NCBI GenBank assembly: GCA_001940725.1
Contig: MDVR01000012.1
Location: 1 to 45,223 of the forward strand
DNA: 45,223 nt
Source: Candidatus Heimdallarchaeota archaeon LC_2
GTDB taxonomy: Archaea > Asgardarchaeota > Heimdallarchaeia > Heimdallarchaeales > Kariarchaeaceae
Direction: 5' to 3'
Notes under the pieces: generated by a model
Told to the model about the DNA's origin: nothing
Seen by the model: the letters and a program-made list of their open reading frames with translations, nothing else
Database searches by the model: none
Made by a program: the position numbers and the translations under genes
In this document: in pieces, positions 30,601 through 36,600 of the stretch
How positions within the stretch are numbered: position 1 is the first letter of the stretch
How the letters are laid out: the number at the start of each line of letters is the position of its first letter

Positions 30601-33600
30601 CTTGGCATCAAAGTTGTAAGTTGCAGATAATTCGATGTAGAGAGAATCATATTGTGAAGGATCATAAACAGGTATATAACTAGTTGAAATATAGTTTATA
30701 CCTTCAGGTTGAATAGTTTGAACTGGCTCAAGAGATAGATCGGATCTATCCGTCCTAATTTTCTGAACATTATCAAACCCGTCATATAGATTATCGTTTG
30801 AAAGTTCAATTTCAAAAATCTCAACGAACGTTCCTATCGGTATAACAACTCCACCCCCATGAATTATTCCTAATCTAGGATATGATAAGAAGTTATAATT
30901 TGAAATATCAACTCTTACTGTATGGGAATTTGTATCAGATGCCTCAATATTCTCAATTGGTATTGCCACTGTATATTGATCAGTGGTCAGATCGAACAGG
31001 GTAAATTGCTCCCCAACTAATAATGCATCATATCTCAATGTGATATCAAAATAATTGAATGAATTGAAAATAGCCGGATTCATTATGGTATCAATAAACA
31101 TTGCAGTTGATGCACCATTAGCGGGATAAGTTACGTAGCCTGAGGATAATATCGGTGCATCAATCGTATTATAATCAGCAATCCAATTTTCTGAAATATC
31201 CTCGGCACTTGAAAGACTCTCTATTTTATCATCCAACTCAATGTAAGCAATTTCAAAGTAGGGATTGACGGCAGTTTGGATATATGAACCATCGAATTTA
31301 CCAAGTGAAAATTCTGGAAATTGACCACTGAATGAATCTGTGTCAAATCTAAAAATGTTCCAGTCTGAGCTTAAATGTCCTAAGTAAATTTCAGAGGGGA
31401 GACCCTTATCTGCGTAAAATTCATATTCACTTGCGTCGGAACTTCCTCGAATCATCAATTCAATAGTCTGAAAATTATTGAGCCCAATATTTTTAGTCGT
31501 AGGCGTAAATGTAGGGTCAGCAACGATACTTTGAGGTCCATTACAAGCACATCCCTCAAGATACCAAGAACTGGCACGATAATAATTATCTATTATATCT
31601 TCTCCAACATATTCGCCATCTCTTATTAAGTCACTTGCATATATATTGTCGATATCATATGCATCAAATACGATCGTATTACCCGGGTATGAATTTAGTG
31701 CGATATAGTCAATTTCTAGTACTGAGATGGGGTTAAATAATTGATTTGTTTCAAATTCAATGTTTAAACTTCCAGCATTTAACCATGACATTTGTGATAA
31801 AATGGGGGACGAGGCCAGATCTATTACAACCGTTTGCCAGTTGGTGTCGATGGAGTATAATCCAGGAGTGCCCACCCAGAAGGGGTTTGTGTTTATCGAT
31901 GAGGATATTGATTTTATATAGCCCTCGCCAATATCCTGTACACGTAATCTAAGTTTGAGATAACGACCGTTATTTGTAGATAAACCAGGAATTGAAAGAC
32001 TAAAAGAAGATGTCTTTACTGGGTCGAGAGTATATTTAAATTTTTGTACTCGATTGTTTAATGTATCAACGACGTATACATTATCCTCCTCATCTACAGC
32101 GACACCCCATGGGGACATGAATTGACCATCATTGGCACCATATGACCCCCATTCAAATAGAATACCCCCCGTACTATTAAACTTGGTAATTCCAGTTGTA
32201 GCAGATTGATCATTGACAACATATACATTACCTGAACTGTCTGCAGTAATTCCTCTCGGAGAACTTAATGAACCAAACTGCAGTAAATAGTATCCAGAAT
32301 TATTGAACTTCTGGACTCTGAAATTATCGTTATCAACAACAAAAACATCTCCTTTCTGGTCAACTGTAATTCCAAATGGAAGATCGAATTGTCCATCTCC
32401 AGAACCAAAACTACCCCACTGCAAAATATAGTTACCTTCCCCATCAAATTTCTGAACACGACTATTATCACGATCAACAACAAAAACATTACCTGCATTG
32501 TCTACAGCAATCCCTTGAGGAAGTTTGAATTGACCGTTTCCTGAACCAATGCTACCCCATTTCAAAAGAAAATTACCATTACTATCAAATTTCTGAATCC
32601 TATAATTCGTAGTATCGGCCACAAATACCGTACCAGCTTTGTCGACTGCAATCGCGAATGGCCCTCTGAACTGTCCATCATCATATCCCCAAGATCCCCA
32701 TTGTAATAAGAAATTTCCATACTTATCGAATTTTTGAATATTCATTAAAGCGGTATCTGAAACATAAATATTACCCGCACCATCGACAGCAACATCTCGA
32801 GCTGTTGTAAATTGTCCATTTCCGGTTCCATAGCTTCCCCATTTTAATGATAGTTCAATTGATTGGTCATTAATTCCCCCACTAAGAAGGATCGAACTTC
32901 TATAATCCTCCGAAGGTCCTCCCTCAGAGCGGGAAAGAAATACATCTGAATTCATATCTTCCAGTCCGTTATAGAATCCATTAAACCAGCCCTTATCCAG
33001 ATTTGGTTGAATTGTCTGTGAAATGGCCTTATTAGGGTTGAATGAATTTAGATAATTAATAAGATCCAAAACTCCGAATTCGCCTTTCAAGAAGCGATCG
33101 TACATGATTATTGAATTATCTATAGTTCCGAGAGATACAGTATCATTCTCATCCATACCGGAGAAATCCCAACCTGCAATTGTGTAGAATTTAATATTAT
33201 CGATTGCAATGACATCTCCACCATGGACTACAAGCTCCAATCGATTGTATGAATTTGAAGGAACTAAATCAAACGATTTTCTTATATTATCAAAGGCGGC
33301 ATCTAATGGATATTCATTTTGAATACCATTGGTTGTAAAATATAGAATTGGGTTATTGATGCCCTCATCTATTATTGTTGAATAATCAAAATCCAAAAAT
33401 CTAGAATTTCCTACATAAAAATCATCAAATTCAATGAATAATCCTGAACTGTCAGATGACGCAACCATCAATCTTCCATCCTCAGCATACATGGAATCCC
33501 ACCGACTCATAGTGTTAAAAAACCAAGTGCCACCTGCATCTAATGTCTTCCATGCATTGATGTGTGCTCCTGCAATACTATACATCCTAAATCCATCAAT

Positions 33601-36600
33601 CACTCCAAAAGTATATCCGGGGCCTGATGTAGACCAAGAAACTTGGTTCAAATTCTTGTTCGTATCAATCACTCTAGGACCAGGAAGAAAACAAAAGCAA
33701 TCGGAATCCCAAACTAAAGGCTCATGTACATCCCATAAATTGCCGTAACGGCCATATGGAGCATAGGCACCCCATCTATCTCTATTTAAATAGACCGAAC
33801 TCGATCGCTCACCTCCATTATCAAGATCGGTATACTCGTATATCATTTTTAATCTACCATTTGTGGCAGTGGATGTACCTACATCGTAGAAGGGAGAGAC
33901 TAGTGTGTTCCAATCCCCAAATTCAGAAGTAGTAGATACATCGAAGGTAATAATGGTATCGTACTCATAATACTCACTGCTGCCTCCTGCAAGTGAATAA
34001 TGCAGGGCACCGTTTTCTACCCAGAAGAAAGAATCAATGGATGCCGTTCCACTGTAAGAAAAGGTTGCACCCTCAATAGTGTAAATTTGAAATTCTTCTA
34101 TTGTAATTCGTGAATAGGAATCAATTGGGGCAATCAAGCGAATAGTATTCAATAACCCAGATGCATGTGATACTAAAAGATCAATATTTATACGATTAAA
34201 TCCCTCGTGTAGATCATAGTAATAGTAATTCGTAGAATCAGAGAGTTCTAATTGCCACAGACCACCAATCATACTACCAAAAGGAATTGTTAATTGGAGG
34301 AATGGATAAACTGTGGAATTGAATGATTCAGTAATAAGGTAATTTCCACCAAGGTAAGATTCAAGTGTCCGAACTCCGCCTGCGGTATCTGTAGAGGTAA
34401 GATCAGAATTCAAGTTAATAAAGACTGGACTCCCTAAAGTGTAACTACCCACTTTATTAGTAATACTCGCATGAACGAATAACTCCTCTTGATGGGATGC
34501 CGAAATCGTAATAATGCTTGAGATATAAATCCATTGATTTACAGGCCATAGTTCAGGATTTGTTAATCCATTATAAGTCATCAAGACTTTGTCTCCAGGA
34601 TCGAAATCCCCATTTATATCAGATGCATAAATAAACACCTCATCAGCGGATTGATCTGAGATCTGATAATACCATGAACCTACATGGAATATATCATTTG
34701 CAGTTGTCGCATTGTATTGTCCAACATCCATCGATGTTACCCCACCCGAATTGAATAAATATTGAGTAAATGTTGAGGCAGCTGCATTCGAGTAAAATGG
34801 ATAATTAGGTGCAGAAAGTCCATTTTGCACAATGGATGTGTTTGCACCTTGTGTGAAAATACCCCAGAATTCTGATGGATATAAACCAGTTCTCAGCACA
34901 TAATCAGAACCCCAAGCCTCTACTGCAAAGTATCTGACAGCGAAATTATCACTACCAAGATCTGCAAGATCATCTAAAAATCCCTGTGTAATAGTGAATG
35001 CAGGAGTTGTACCTGTTCCACTTGCATCATATAACACCAGACAATTACCTGTTGCAATGGTTGTTACTGTATTATATGGACACACAACCATATCGTCATT
35101 TCCTCCGGCGGCATCTTGTTGAGTATAGGCATAGAACGCATCCCCTACCCGTAGATCAGTTCTGCCGCTTGCCCATTCCAATCGAACCATGTCTTCATTT
35201 TTATTACTAATTTTGCCTGCACGGTTCTCAAGATCACCATCGTAATACTTGGAATCTTCAGATGGAGAATTATCTGCATCATTATAATTCGTTAAGGCCT
35301 GTTCTTTGGCGCTCACTGGCGATACTTGAACTGTACCACCGACCCCTCCATCAGAATACATATATTCCTGATTTGCCAGATTAGTACCAGCAGGAGCTTT
35401 ACGAATAGTGTAATTAATTTCTCCAAGATGAAAGTTAGTGGATGTTGAAAATCCGGCACCAACCGTGGAACTATCAGATTCGAATGAAACGACGATATGT
35501 GTCGGGGCAAGAATTGATGATGAATTAAACATAGTTGTTTCAGAACCAATATTAGATTGTATAGTGATTGAATTATTGGAAGATCTAATGTTCAGAAATT
35601 TCCCACTGTTTTCAAATAAGAAATTGTTGGAATCAGTTAGGGATTCGGCCCCGAGATAATTGAAAAATTCTATTGGATTGGATCCTATCCAGCGGTCTAT
35701 AATACCATATTCAACGATTCTTGTATCCCCTGAAAAGATTGAAATTGATAACTTAAAATCATCATTCGAGTACACATGCCAGCCGATATCAGTAATATTA
35801 AGATCAAAATCATACGCCTCTATTGAGGGAAGAGTATAACTAACACTACCAGAAGGACTTGAACTTGTGGCAAATAATATTAGGCGATCGAATGAGGGAT
35901 CGGTTGTGGCGTTCAACCCGTATGTGTCATAGGGTATCCCACTTGTTACAGACCCCATACCCCATTGAGAAAGGTCTGTATGGATATCAGAAACTAGATC
36001 AGTCTGTTTGTAAGTATTGAGGTTATTAGTGTATGAAGGATTGTTGGAGGCCAGATCCATATTAAATGTCTTATCTTCAAAGAAATTGAAAATTCCATTG
36101 CGGTATACATTCTTGAAGATACTTCGACTATAACCAACTTCCTCAGTAAATGGTCCACTAGAGTGTGTTATTTCACTCCCAGTAGCATCGAAGACAGCAT
36201 CGAATCCATCATAGCGAGCACCGCCAGCATAATCAAATGCACCTGCATTTGCCGACGATCCTGGCGCAACATTAAAGATCTTGAATAATTCGAACCTCAT
36301 CCCAGTTTGATCAATTTCAATGTCCCAGAATATACCTATTTCATATTTACCGGAATTATCAAGTTCAAAGGAAACCCCAGCCCTGTTCGTACCTTCGTTG
36401 ATAAAACGAATTACATCACCTTTCATATTGAAGGGAACATCAGAACCCAAAGGTCTTAAGCCAATCTTGTACATGGGATGGATGACGCCGCCATCAGTAT
36501 AGATACTATCACTCAAACCCGAAATTTCCAATCTATTTACACCTGCACTGAGGAAGGCGTCAATGGAGACAATGTCATGATCAAGACTCCCAGAATAACC